A stretch of DNA of 37,473 nt from the NCBI GenBank assembly GCA_018821785.1, contig JAHJLI010000287.1, positions 1 through 37,473 of the forward strand. The letters are read 5' to 3'. Position 1 is the stretch's first letter, and every line of letters begins with the position of its first letter. The position numbers and the translations under genes are program-made. The notes under the pieces were generated by a model. That model was not told the origin of the DNA and searched no databases. It worked only from the letters and a program-made list of their open reading frames with translations. Below, piece by piece: positions 1-8,018 of the stretch. The stretch comes from Pseudomonadota bacterium. Its GTDB lineage: Bacteria > Desulfobacterota > Desulfobulbia > Desulfobulbales > Desulfocapsaceae.

Positions 1-355
<355 letters not shown>

Positions 356-410
356 TTTTTTGATTGAACAACTACTGAATACTCTACTATTCGATTATCT
401 AGAAACTCTT

Positions 411-442
411 GAAATTCTCTTTGGTTTTTCAAAGAGAATTTC
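411..442 (+). repeat. 12-bp perfect hairpin in the 23S-5S spacer
   Basis: GAAATTCTCTTT (411-422) and AAAGAGAATTTC (431-442) form a perfect 12-bp stem with an 8-nt loop in the spacer between 23S and 5S rRNA. Such stems in rRNA spacers often guide RNase III processing; here that role is inferred. No tRNA gene lies in this spacer. Confidence 0.6.
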
Positions 443-515
443 TTAGAGATTCTTATCCCCGAAGGGGGCGCTGTCAGCCTGCCCTTGGGGAGTTTATATA
501 ATAAAACCGCTTTAT

Positions 516-629
<114 letters not shown>

Positions 630-639
630 TTTTTACGCT

Positions 640-675
640 AAACCCCTATTGAGCTTCGCTCAATAGGGGTTTTTG
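640..675 (+). terminator. Intrinsic terminator of the rRNA operon
   Basis: The stem AAACCCCTATTGAG pairs with CTCAATAGGGGTTT across a CTTCG loop and runs into a T-tract (about 670-674). The long GC-containing stem, UUCG-type loop and T-run directly after the 5S gene make this the rRNA operon terminator. Confidence 0.9.
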
Positions 676-717
676 CGTTTCGCTCAGGATTTGAAAAATG
701 CACATGAATTTGCTTTC

Positions 718-1413
718 TTATTTCAGGTCTGAAAGATATTGCAACTCCCTCATTACCCGGTCAAACCACCCTTGCTGCACCTTCGGGGCATAAAGACGTG
801 AGGTGGCCTCGTCAAACTCCCCATGCTGTTTGAGAGTCTCCTCTTGCAATTCTTCCATCCATTGATCAACAATGACCGAGATTTTGGTTTTTCCAGCTTC
901 TAAATCGGCCGCACAGGAAACCAACTGGTCTTGTTCTTTTGTCGCTCTGAGATTGAGATGCCGGGCGGCTACCTCCATCAAGGCAAAATGTATTTGCTCG
1001 TGCTGTAATACATACGCTTCTTGGTCTTTTGCCAAAGTCGAATTCCACCAACTCTTTTCGGGAAGCATCACTGCTTCGAAAACCAGGTTTTCAGCGTGGC
1101 CGCACCACAACTGACCGTCTCCGTTGCCCTGCAAGGAAAAATCAAATTTAGCTCCAGGTAGGGACCTGATGGCAACAGAAGTGTGGGCATTCAGTTCATG
1201 TCCATGGCTGCGTAAATCTTCGGGAAGCGCCGTGGCATGAAAATCATTCGTAGTCAATTCTCTGTAAGAGATAACCTGGGAGAACCGGAAAACGTCACCA
1301 GTCTCAACTCGCGGTTGACTGTAAGTCGGTAATCTACTGCAACCGATGAAAAATATAAGCCCGAGCAATATTCCCACCGGGATAATTTTAATCGTGTCGG
1401 ACACATTCACCAT
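718..1413 (-). CDS. Putative DUF922-like lipoprotein with HExxH-type motif
   Basis: This 231-residue protein begins with a lipoprotein signal: a hydrophobic stretch (about residues 9-24) ending in FFIGC, with Cys25 as the likely lipidated residue. The mature part matches the DUF922 pattern: a SYRELTTNDF segment near residue 50 and a QHEQIHFALMEVAARH segment near 137-152 that carries the HEQIH (HExxH) zinc-metalloprotease-like signature. A conserved Trp-Trp (SWW) precedes it. The function of DUF922 proteins is unknown; peptidase activity is inferred only from the motif. It is transcribed toward the rRNA operon and stands alone. The start has only a weak ribosome binding site, but it places the signal peptide correctly. 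Confidence 0.7.
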   Translation of the reverse strand: MVNVSDTIKIIPVGILLGLIFFIGCSRLPTYSQPRVETGDVFRFSQVISYRELTTNDFHATALPEDLRSHGHELNAHTSVAIRSLPGAKFDFSLQGNGDGQLWCGHAENLVFEAVMLPEKSWWNSTLAKDQEAYVLQHEQIHFALMEVAARHLNLRATKEQDQLVSCAADLEAGKTKISVIVDQWMEELQEETLKQHGEFDEATSRLYAPKVQQGWFDRVMRELQYLSDLK

Positions 1414-1974
1414 CCATCATTTATTTTTTCGTTTCTGTCTGGTAACTTCTTACGTAAAACTCAGTGACAGGCTATTCCTTCCTGCCACTTTGCTGCGGGG
1501 TAATCGCTATTCGCTGCCATCATTTTCACTATCACTAGCCGTGTTCTACGGTCTTCTTGGGTGTGACTATGACCCGTGTGCCGAGCTTACGCCCCTGTAA
1601 CCAGGAAGAAGACATTCGACCTCCAGGTAGGCATCACCTCTATCCCAAACCCCCTCTTAAGGCAAATCACAGTGGGCATAACCAAGGCTCACCTTGTGGA
1701 CAACAAAAAAGGCCGGCAGGAACGAGCTGTGGTTACTGAACCAGGCCAAATTGTAATGCTTTGTTGTTATAATTCATGGACAAGAAAAATCAATGGTTTC
1801 ACCGGTAATAGCTCACTTAGCGGATGATCAGCACCATTGGAACTCCAGTCCGTCACCTCATCTCGAAGAGATTATCTGGTTTGTCAGTGTGAATCGAGAA
1901 GACAAGTGTTTATTTCCAGGCACTTTTGCTATACTGATGTATTAGCCGATCTTTCAAGAGAAGTTCGCATAGGC
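1414..1974. promoter_or_regulatory. 561-bp divergent intergenic region with an extended -10 promoter
   Basis: This gap separates the divergent DUF922-like and DUF3786 genes. At 1927-1935 the sequence TTGCTATACT gives an extended -10 element (TGnTATACT) about 40 bp upstream of the DUF3786 start, a plausible promoter for that gene. The rest contains only short overlapping open frames that resemble no protein I recognise. It may hold decayed sequence. Confidence 0.4.
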
Positions 1975-2628
1975 ATGATGAAGATTACCAGCACAACCTT
2001 CAAAATAACCATCGGGGGAAAACACACAGTGACAACCTACGTCGACAACAACTATTTCAATGACCTGGCCAAAGCCAATCCTTCCGATATTTGTCGCAAT
2101 GACCGTTGCAGTTATGATCCAACCTCTAAAAGTTATGCTCTGCAAATTTGGGGTGATACGTATATCATTGACTGGACACAAGGCAGGATTGAACGAAGCG
2201 ACGCAACCATGCCACCTCCTCACTCATTTTTTTATCTGTTCATTATGTACTATCTGCTTCTTCCACTGGATATAAAACCGCAAGGAGAATGGATCTCAGA
2301 GAAGGATTTACCGGGCGGCGCCACCTTTTTCCGCGGGCCGCACCTCCTGCCGACCAACCTGATCAGCGATCGATTCGGCAATGATCTTCAGGGATTTTCC
2401 GACTGTTGTAGAAGACTTGGCGGATCACCGCTTGAACTTGCGGACGCAGCTTTCTCGTTCACCATAGCCAAGGAAATCACCATAGCGATTTTGTACTTTA
2501 CCGGAGATGAGGATTTTCCTGCCGAGGCAAAAATTCTTTACGACAAATCAATTTCCGCCCCACTACCAATAGATATCGTCTTTGCCTTGGCGGTTGAAGT
2601 TTGTAGCCGTATCGGTGCTGTCGATTAA
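1975..2628 (+). CDS. DUF3786 family protein
   Basis: From the paired ATGs at 1975/1978 this encodes about 217 residues. The segment LPGGATFFRGPHLLPTNL (about residues 115-132) and the following D-L-x-x-F-x-x-x-C-R-R-L-G-G motif are typical of DUF3786, a family seen in anaerobic bacteria and archaea and sometimes attached to corrinoid iron-sulfur proteins of the acetyl-CoA pathway. Its biochemical role is unknown. There is no signal peptide, so it is probably cytosolic. The open frame extends upstream to 1837, but the ATG pair lies downstream of the likely promoter and the family alignment begins after it, so the shorter start is preferred. It converges on the small Cys-tailed gene. Confidence 0.75.
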   Translation: MMKITSTTFKITIGGKHTVTTYVDNNYFNDLAKANPSDICRNDRCSYDPTSKSYALQIWGDTYIIDWTQGRIERSDATMPPPHSFFYLFIMYYLLLPLDIKPQGEWISEKDLPGGATFFRGPHLLPTNLISDRFGNDLQGFSDCCRRLGGSPLELADAAFSFTIAKEITIAILYFTGDEDFPAEAKILYDKSISAPLPIDIVFALAVEVCSRIGAVD

Positions 2629-2671
2629 CTATAAAGGATATACGTCGGTTGTCTGCCCTTTTGCTCTGTGG

Positions 2672-3076
2672 CTATAAAGAACCGCAGCCACAATCGCAAG
2701 AACCACCGCAGCCACTATGCCCGGTCGATTTCGCCAGGGCCTTGACCACTTCCCGGTTATCGGCATCGACCACCGACTTCACAATTATCTGTAAACAGAG
2801 CGTCGGGGGGAAGAGGTGCAGCCCGAGAAGATGACGGATCGGCCCGAGGAAACGACCGAAAAACTGGGGCACTTCATCTGCTGTAAGGGTTAAGAGCAAA
2901 TTTTCTCCTGGGCTTTTAGCGCTGAGGGCCACCTCAAAAGGCTCTAGTCCGTCAGCGCCGATCCCAAAAATAAACTCAAAAACAACAGGAGCGGCGGTCA
3001 AACCGTACTGCCCAGCTTCACTGCCTGCCAAAATGGCAAGATTCACCTTTTTCAAGTTTTGGATGATTGCTGTCAA
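2672..3076 (-). CDS. Small conserved hypothetical protein with Cys-rich C-terminal tail
   Basis: This is a 134-residue protein with a TTG start preceded by a strong GGAGG ribosome binding site seven bases upstream. The body is mixed hydrophobic (VVFEFIFGIG, GENLLLTLTADEVPQFF) and the C-terminus is a compact Cys-rich tail (GHSGCGGSCDCGCGSL, five Cys in 14 residues) that could bind a metal or an iron-sulfur cluster. The layout loosely recalls SlyD-like FKBP proteins, which have a beta-rich body and a metal-binding tail, but the FKBP active-site motifs are not evident, so I do not assign that function. A palindrome lies in its upstream region. Confidence 0.6.
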   Translation of the reverse strand: MTAIIQNLKKVNLAILAGSEAGQYGLTAAPVVFEFIFGIGADGLEPFEVALSAKSPGENLLLTLTADEVPQFFGRFLGPIRHLLGLHLFPPTLCLQIIVKSVVDADNREVVKALAKSTGHSGCGGSCDCGCGSL

Positions 3077-3128
3077 GGGGATCCTCCATGAATAATTTCC
3101 TAATTTTTAAAATTGAACAATCCTGCTA

Positions 3129-3145
3129 GATATTGTTGCAATATC
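3129..3145. promoter_or_regulatory. 17-bp palindrome, candidate operator
   Basis: GATATTG-TTG-CAATATC is a perfect 7-3-7 inverted repeat between the divergent small Cys-tailed gene (minus, start 3076) and the 47-codon ORF (plus, start 3216). Its size and place fit a repressor operator. No specific regulator can be named. Confidence 0.4.
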
Positions 3146-3215
3146 CCTAATTTCCTGGAACAGTGTCGAAAGCCATCTTCTGTTACCTGACACTGATGCC
3201 CAAAAAGGAGAAATA

Positions 3216-3359
3216 ATGAAAGACGAAGAAATAATAATTGCCGCACCCACCACCAAAACCATCAAACCGGAAAAATTTTGGGGTGCTTTTATTATCGATA
3301 TCCTGAAAAAATGGCTGGGATACAACCAGCTGACTTACGGAACTAAGAAAAAATTTTAA
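3216..3359 (+). CDS. Candidate 47-residue small protein
   Basis: An ATG preceded at ideal spacing by AAAAAGGAG (3202-3210) opens a 47-codon frame ending in TAA. The product is basic toward its C-terminus (ends GTKKKF) and has an amphipathic segment (FWGAFIIDILKKWLGY, about residues 21-36) suited to membrane or partner binding. No family is recognised. Support comes from the strong ribosome binding site and from the fact that it fills an otherwise empty gap between two minus-strand genes. The short length leaves room for chance. Confidence 0.45.
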   Translation: MKDEEIIIAAPTTKTIKPEKFWGAFIIDILKKWLGYNQLTYGTKKKF

Positions 3360-3391
3360 CCGAAGCCAGCATCGCAAAAAAAATCATTCGC

Positions 3392-5665
3392 CTACACCTC
3401 CGGCGTATACCATCTGAGTCGCAGGGCGTTGCTGACCACCGAGACCGAGCTGAGAGCCATGGCTGCCCCGCCGATCATCGGATTGAGGGTCGGCCCTCCG
3501 AAAATGGCCAGAACTCCGGCCGCAACCGGAATACCCACGATATTATAGGCAAATGCCCAGAAAAGATTCTGGCGGATATTGCCAAGGGTTGCCCTGCTGA
3601 GACCGATAGCCCGGCAGACGCCCGAAAGATGGCCGGTCATCAATACGATATCGGCGGATTCGACAGCAACATCGATACCGGTCCCCATGGCGATACCGAC
3701 GTCAGCGCGAGCTAAGGCCGGGGCGTCGTTTATGCCGTCGCCGACCATGGCAACAATTTTACCTTCCTGCTGCAACCGAACAATTTCCTGCTCCTTCTTA
3801 TCCGGCAGCACTCCCGCCACAACCCTTTCAATCCCGGCCTGTTTTGCCACTGCCAAGGCGGTTTCCACATTATCTCCAGTGAGCATGACCACCTCTATCC
3901 CCATCGCCCCGAGACGGTTGACGGTGTCAACTGCCTCAGGTTTCAGGGGGTCGGCGATAGTCATAAAGGAGGCAAGGCTCTGATTAACAGCGAGAAAAAG
4001 CACTGTTTTCCCCTGCTTCGAACGTTCATCTACATTACCGATAATACTTTCGGTTAGACCTGCGATCTTTCTTTCCTGCAACAGTTCCCTATTACCGATA
4101 AGCACCTCGAACACCTCATCGCCACTTGACACCACCGCCGTTATCCCCCGCCCGGGAATGGCGAGAAAAGAAGCTACCGGCAACTCCCTACAATTTTCAG
4201 TTTCGGCCGCCCTGAGAATCGCCTCGGCAAGTGGATGTTCGGAGCGGCTTTCCGCAGCGGCAGCAATGCTTAGAAGCATTTTTTCATCATAGGCAGCAAA
4301 AGGAATAATCTCGGTTACTGTTGGTCTGCCGACGGTGAGAGTCCCCGTTTTATCAAATACCACACAGCTCACCTTCTCTGCAAGTTCCAGGACTTTTCCG
4401 GTTTTCACCAGGACACCCAACTGGGCGCCGCGACCGGTGCCGACCATGATCGAGGTAGGTGTTGCCAGTCCCATGGCGCAGGGACAGGCAATGACCAAAA
4501 CTGCAATAAAGATGCGCAGGGAAAAACTAAAATCGGCTCCACCAATAAAAAACCAGGAAAAGCCTGCAAGAGTGGCAATAACCATAACGATGGGAACAAA
4601 ATAGAGGCTGATGCGATCCGCCAAATTGGCAATCGGCGCCTTGGTTCCCTGGGCCTCCTGAACCAGCCTGACAATCCGCGCCAGCATGGTATCGCCGCCG
4701 ACTTTTCCGGCAACCATGGTCAACGCCCCGTTCTTGTTAAGGGTTCCGCCATAGAGAGAATCACCCTGCTTTTTCCGGACCGGCATGCTCTCTCCGGTGA
4801 GCATCGATTCGTCGACCGCCGATTCCCCGTGAAGAATAGTCCCGTCCACAGCAATTCGTTCTCCGGGTCGGATAAGGATACGGTCGTCAACCTGGATTTC
4901 CGCCACCAGAACTTGTCGCTGACCATTATCATCAATCAGGGTGGCAGTGTCGGGAGCGAGCTGGAGAAGCTGCTTGATGGCGTCGGTCGTCCGCGCCTTC
5001 GACCCAGCCTCCAGATATTTTCCCAGCGACACCAAGGCAAGAAGCATCGCCGCAGATTCGAAATAAAGATCGTGGGCGCGTGCCACCGGGTCAATTCCCA
5101 AACTGATCTCGATGAGATTCCAGGTTGAATAAATAAAGGCCGCACCGGTACCAATGGCAATGAGGGAATCCATGTTCGGTATCCCCCGGAAAAGTGCAGG
5201 GATACCGCTTATGTAGAAATTCCGGCCGAGATAGAGAACGGGCAAGAGAAGAAAAAATTGCAAGAGGGTGTGGTTCAGAGGTGCTCGCTGTGGATCAATA
5301 AAACTTGGCAGGGGGATTCCCAGTATATGTGCCATGGACAGTACCATGATACAAAGAGCCAGAACAAACGAAGGGAACAAGCGCTGACGCATGACCGCAA
5401 GCCTTTTTTCACCATCCTCTCTTTCTTTTGTTTGATCGGGAAGATCGTCTGCATTTTCCGCAGTAAAGCCAAGATCCCCTATCGCCTCAGCAATGGTCAA
5501 TGTCGTGATTGCATCAGAGTCATAGTCTATTTTTGCTCTTTCCGTTGCCAGATTCACCGAACATCTGGACACCCCTTCCAGGTTGCCGACGACCTTCTCG
5601 ATGCGCGTCGAACAGGCGGCGCAATGCATGCCGAGAATCATCGCCCTGTATGTTTGTTCTGCCAT
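3392..5665 (-). CDS. copA: Copper-translocating P1B-type ATPase
   Basis: This 757-residue protein exports Cu(I) across the inner membrane using ATP. An N-terminal heavy-metal-associated domain carries GMHCAAC (Cys15 and Cys18). The membrane core carries the Cu-specific CPC motif (CPCAMGLATP, near residue 395). The soluble domains carry TGES (actuator loop), DKTGTLT (phosphorylated Asp, near 436), SEHPLAEA (nucleotide-binding HP motif) and GDGINDAPALARADVG (hinge). There is one N-terminal metal domain and the length is normal for bacterial CopA. It is transcribed away from a methyltransferase gene that is followed by a small CopZ-like HMA protein, which may deliver copper to it. The ribosome binding site is weak. 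Confidence 0.96.
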   Translation of the reverse strand: MAEQTYRAMILGMHCAACSTRIEKVVGNLEGVSRCSVNLATERAKIDYDSDAITTLTIAEAIGDLGFTAENADDLPDQTKEREDGEKRLAVMRQRLFPSFVLALCIMVLSMAHILGIPLPSFIDPQRAPLNHTLLQFFLLLPVLYLGRNFYISGIPALFRGIPNMDSLIAIGTGAAFIYSTWNLIEISLGIDPVARAHDLYFESAAMLLALVSLGKYLEAGSKARTTDAIKQLLQLAPDTATLIDDNGQRQVLVAEIQVDDRILIRPGERIAVDGTILHGESAVDESMLTGESMPVRKKQGDSLYGGTLNKNGALTMVAGKVGGDTMLARIVRLVQEAQGTKAPIANLADRISLYFVPIVMVIATLAGFSWFFIGGADFSFSLRIFIAVLVIACPCAMGLATPTSIMVGTGRGAQLGVLVKTGKVLELAEKVSCVVFDKTGTLTVGRPTVTEIIPFAAYDEKMLLSIAAAAESRSEHPLAEAILRAAETENCRELPVASFLAIPGRGITAVVSSGDEVFEVLIGNRELLQERKIAGLTESIIGNVDERSKQGKTVLFLAVNQSLASFMTIADPLKPEAVDTVNRLGAMGIEVVMLTGDNVETALAVAKQAGIERVVAGVLPDKKEQEIVRLQQEGKIVAMVGDGINDAPALARADVGIAMGTGIDVAVESADIVLMTGHLSGVCRAIGLSRATLGNIRQNLFWAFAYNIVGIPVAAGVLAIFGGPTLNPMIGGAAMALSSVSVVSNALRLRWYTPEV

Positions 5666-5911
5666 GGTGAGATACGATCCCTTTTTCTATTGGAATATTG
5701 AGGTTGCAAGCGCCAGCCGCATCGGAGACAAATGTTCATCATCTTCTCAGTCTTTCAGGGTAAGCATGACAGTTCAGGAAAGCAAATCAGCCCCAATATC
5801 GGAGTGGACTGAGAAATTAATTTTTATGTTCGCAAACACCCACTGAGTTCCTTATAGTAACACAACACATAAGGTAGCAATCTCGATTACTATCCTTCAG
5901 GAACTTACACT
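5666..5911. promoter_or_regulatory. Divergent copA/methyltransferase promoter region with inverted repeat
   Basis: This 246-bp region separates copA (minus) from the methyltransferase (plus). CCTTAT (5850-5855) and ATAAGG (5869-5874) form an inverted repeat with a 13-bp spacer, about 40 bp upstream of the ATG at 5912. It could be an operator for a metal-responsive regulator; no CueR/MerR or CsoR gene is in the window. AGGA at 5899-5902 is the likely ribosome binding site for the ATG at 5912. Confidence 0.35.
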
Positions 5912-6850
5912 ATGAATACGACAAATGCAGGCACTCTCAAATCCGGCGGCTGACCCCCCAGAAACGAAGCTGGCGGACGCCAGTTACAGACGACCATTGG
6001 TTCCTCCATTAAACAAAGAAATCAGCTCCAGGCAGGCACGTTTTCACCCGAGGAGGTGCAACAGATACGTGTTGCAATTAACAAAAAGTATGCCGCCGTT
6101 GCCGCCTCCGCCACAGGATATTTCAAGTACATGGTTGGCAAGGAAGGGGCGTTACAGTTAGGATATTCGAAGGAGTTGCTTGATCAAATTCCCGAATCCC
6201 TGCTCAATTCCTTCTGCGGTGTCGGAAACCCATTGAATATCGAAACCATCCCGGGGGGGAGCTGCATACTCGATATAGGGTGCGGCGCCGGATTTGATCT
6301 TTTTGCCGCATCCCGTCTGACCGGTGCTACCGGCCGAGTTTTTGGTGTTGATCTCACTCCGGAAATGGTTGCACGAGCGCGAGCCAATCTTACAGCATTG
6401 CAGGCAAATACCTGCGAGGTGCTGGAGATCAGTTCAGAATCCTTGCCCTTCTCTGACCAGACCTTTGATGTGGTATTGTCAAACGGCGTCATCAACCTCA
6501 GTCCGGATAAACCAAACCTCTTTGCCGAAATTCGCCGGGTCTTGAAGCCAGGAGGAAGACTCCAGTTTGCCGATATAATTCTAGACAAGGAGCTTCCGCC
6601 ACATCTTGCGGCGGGAGTTGAATCATGGTCACAATGAATAGGCGGTGCGATCCCCGGGGGGGATCAAATCATATTGATGGAGAAGGCGGGCTTTATTGAA
6701 GTTGCAGAACTCGGAAGGACTCCGGTGAAAACCTCGGAATACACGGTCGGTGCGCTGTTCCTGGCGAGAAAACCAGCGTGGAGCATCCCTTTTCCTCGTG
6801 CATCGGAAAATAACCGAGATCTTCAATGCACCACCCAACTTCGCAAATAG
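5912..6850 (+). CDS. ArsM-like SAM methyltransferase, selenoprotein (one strong, one possible Sec)
   Basis: Read through in-frame TGA, this encodes about 312 residues of a SAM-dependent methyltransferase related to arsenite methyltransferases. Motif I is ILDIGCGAGFD, followed by VFGVDLTPEMV, VVLSNGVINLSPDKP and EIRRVLKPGGRL. A TGA at 6635-6637 gives WSQ-U-IGGAIP, where ArsM relatives have a conserved Cys. The frame then continues through family-like sequence (MEKAGFIEV, TSEYTVGALFLARKP) to TAG at 6848-6850. The start at 5912 is chosen because AGGA precedes it at good spacing. The only other in-frame start before the domain, GTG at 6056, has no ribosome binding site and would cut the first helix (SPEEVQQIR). 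That start implies a second in-frame TGA at 5951 (SGG-U-PP). The substrate (arsenite or another metalloid or thiol) is unproven. Confidence 0.72.
5966..5986 (+). promoter_or_regulatory. Candidate bacterial SECIS after the TGA at 5951
   Basis: AGCTGGC (5968-5974) pairs with GCCAGTT (5979-5985), including one G-U pair, around the loop GGAC (5975-5978). The apical loop begins 21 nt after the TGA and has G in its first two positions. This matches the general bacterial SECIS pattern of a short stem 16-37 nt from UGA with a G early in the loop. Conservation has not been tested. Confidence 0.4.
6649..6665 (+). promoter_or_regulatory. Bacterial SECIS hairpin after the TGA at 6635
   Basis: GATCCCC (6649-6655) and GGGGATC (6659-6665) form a perfect 7-bp stem around the loop GGG. 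The loop begins 18 nt after the in-frame TGA at 6635-6637. Distance, stem length and a G at the start of the loop all fit the bacterial SECIS model that recruits SelB to insert selenocysteine. Confidence 0.7.
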
Positions 6851-7014
6851 CAACAGAATGTTTATGGTGCACTAATGCTTATAGCCATCAATGGTTTTAT
6901 AGAGTTTCTGCCTTGCCAGCCGCAAACCTGTATCTTCAGCATGGAGGACTCGAATGCTTCAGCAGAAGCTCTCAACCGAAATCTCAACCCGCTCGTCGGG
7001 ACAAGGAACATGCA

Positions 7015-7212
7015 ATGGATACCCTGAATATTAAAGGAATGAGTTGCCAGCACTGCGTTAGTGCTGTGAAAAAGGCTCTGGAAAAATTCCCCGAACTGTC
7101 GCAGATAACTATTAATCTTGAAGCAGGACAAGCTACATTTATCAATAATGGCGCGGATCGTCAGCTGCTCCGAGCCGCCATCAGCAAAATTGGTTTTGAG
7201 CCGGAAGAATAG
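7015..7212 (+). CDS. copZ: CopZ-like heavy-metal-associated domain protein
   Basis: This 65-residue single HMA-domain protein begins MDTLNIKGMSCQHCVSAVK and carries the metal-binding GMSCQHC motif (Cys11 and Cys14). The rest follows the ferredoxin-like beta-alpha-beta-beta-alpha-beta pattern of CopZ and MerP. It probably carries Cu(I) in the cytosol to the nearby CopA. AAGGAA at 7003-7008 sits six bases before this ATG, which is why it is preferred over the longer open frame from 6826. It lies 164 bp after the methyltransferase on the same strand. A role with a metal other than copper cannot be excluded. Confidence 0.85.
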   Translation: MDTLNIKGMSCQHCVSAVKKALEKFPELSQITINLEAGQATFINNGADRQLLRAAISKIGFEPEE

Positions 7213-7358
7213 ACTCCGTGAGTTTGCTGCCGACATACTCCTTCCGTACAAACCTGGAAAATGACAGGTGATCGACCAAATTGGAATGGCTGCAGAGTCG
7301 CTCAAAATCCCCTTGCCATACCGAACAGAAAGTGGTCAAGACACGACATTTCCATCCT

Positions 7359-8018
7359 ATGACCCGAACTCAACAAACCTCCCAATATTCCTTTCGAGAA
7401 GAACTTGCCCACGGTATCAGCCATGGCATAGGTACGGGCCTGGCCATCGCCGGTCTGGTCTTTCTGCTCATCGAGGCCATCCGTTACGGTGAAAACCGTC
7501 ATGTCACCAGTGCGGCGATCTACGGCAGCAGCCTGATTCTTCTCTATCTGGCCTCAACTCTTTATCATTTGATCCCCACCCCCGGAATTAAACGGATTTT
7601 CCAGAAGCTTGATCATGCAATGATCTATGTTCTTATTGCCGGCACCTATACCCCTCTCACCTTAGTGACACTGCGCGGTGCATGGGGATGGACTCTTTTC
7701 TGCCTGGTGTGGGGATCGGCCATCTGCGGCATGGTTCTCGAGATGGTCCTGCCGCGAAGAATCGGTTGGCTCTCCATCAGCCTCTATCTTGGTATGGGCT
7801 GGGTGATCGTCATCGCCGGCAAACCGCTCCTGGCGTCTCTGGCAACGGGTGGTATCATTCTTCTAGTTACCGGCGGCCTGCTCTACTCGCTCGGGGTGAT
7901 CTTCTATGCATGGAAAAAACTCTCCTATCACCACGCAGTATGGCATCTCTTTGTTCTGGCCGGCAGTACGGCACACTTCTTTGCCATCCTCCTCTATGTC
8001 TATGCCCCTTCACCCTGA
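7359..8018 (+). CDS. trhA: Hemolysin III / PAQR family membrane protein
   Basis: This is a 219-residue, seven-helix integral membrane protein of the hemolysin III (TrhA/YqfA, PAQR) family. The family features are visible: the N-terminal EELAHGISHGIG segment, YGSSLILLYLASTLYHL, then KLDHAMIYVLIAGTYTPLTL, and near the C-terminus HHAVWHLFVLAGSTAHFFAIL. The conserved His and Asp residues of these motifs form the likely zinc site of the family. Bacterial members are linked to membrane lipid homeostasis; a cytolytic role is not established. The ATG at 7359 is preferred because upstream codons are unlike the family. Confidence 0.92.
   Translation: MTRTQQTSQYSFREELAHGISHGIGTGLAIAGLVFLLIEAIRYGENRHVTSAAIYGSSLILLYLASTLYHLIPTPGIKRIFQKLDHAMIYVLIAGTYTPLTLVTLRGAWGWTLFCLVWGSAICGMVLEMVLPRRIGWLSISLYLGMGWVIVIAGKPLLASLATGGIILLVTGGLLYSLGVIFYAWKKLSYHHAVWHLFVLAGSTAHFFAILLYVYAPSP

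Noticed and set aside
356-515. tRNA gene in the 23S-5S spacer
   Set aside because: No cloverleaf or T-loop consensus; only a 12-bp hairpin is present.
1557-1827. Overlapping 60- and 83-residue ORFs in the 1414-1974 gap
   Set aside because: No ribosome binding site and no recognisable family; at most decayed sequence.
5925-6161. 78-residue ORF in another frame at the methyltransferase start
   Set aside because: Low-complexity proline-rich product without a family match; it overlaps the better-supported frame.
6056-6637. Methyltransferase ending at TGA 6635 as a complete 193-residue protein or a pseudogene
   Set aside because: The frame continues for 70 codons with family-like sequence to a TAG stop, and no further disruption is seen.
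6875-7027. 50-codon ORF between the methyltransferase and copZ
   Set aside because: No ribosome binding site, no family features, and it overlaps the copZ start.
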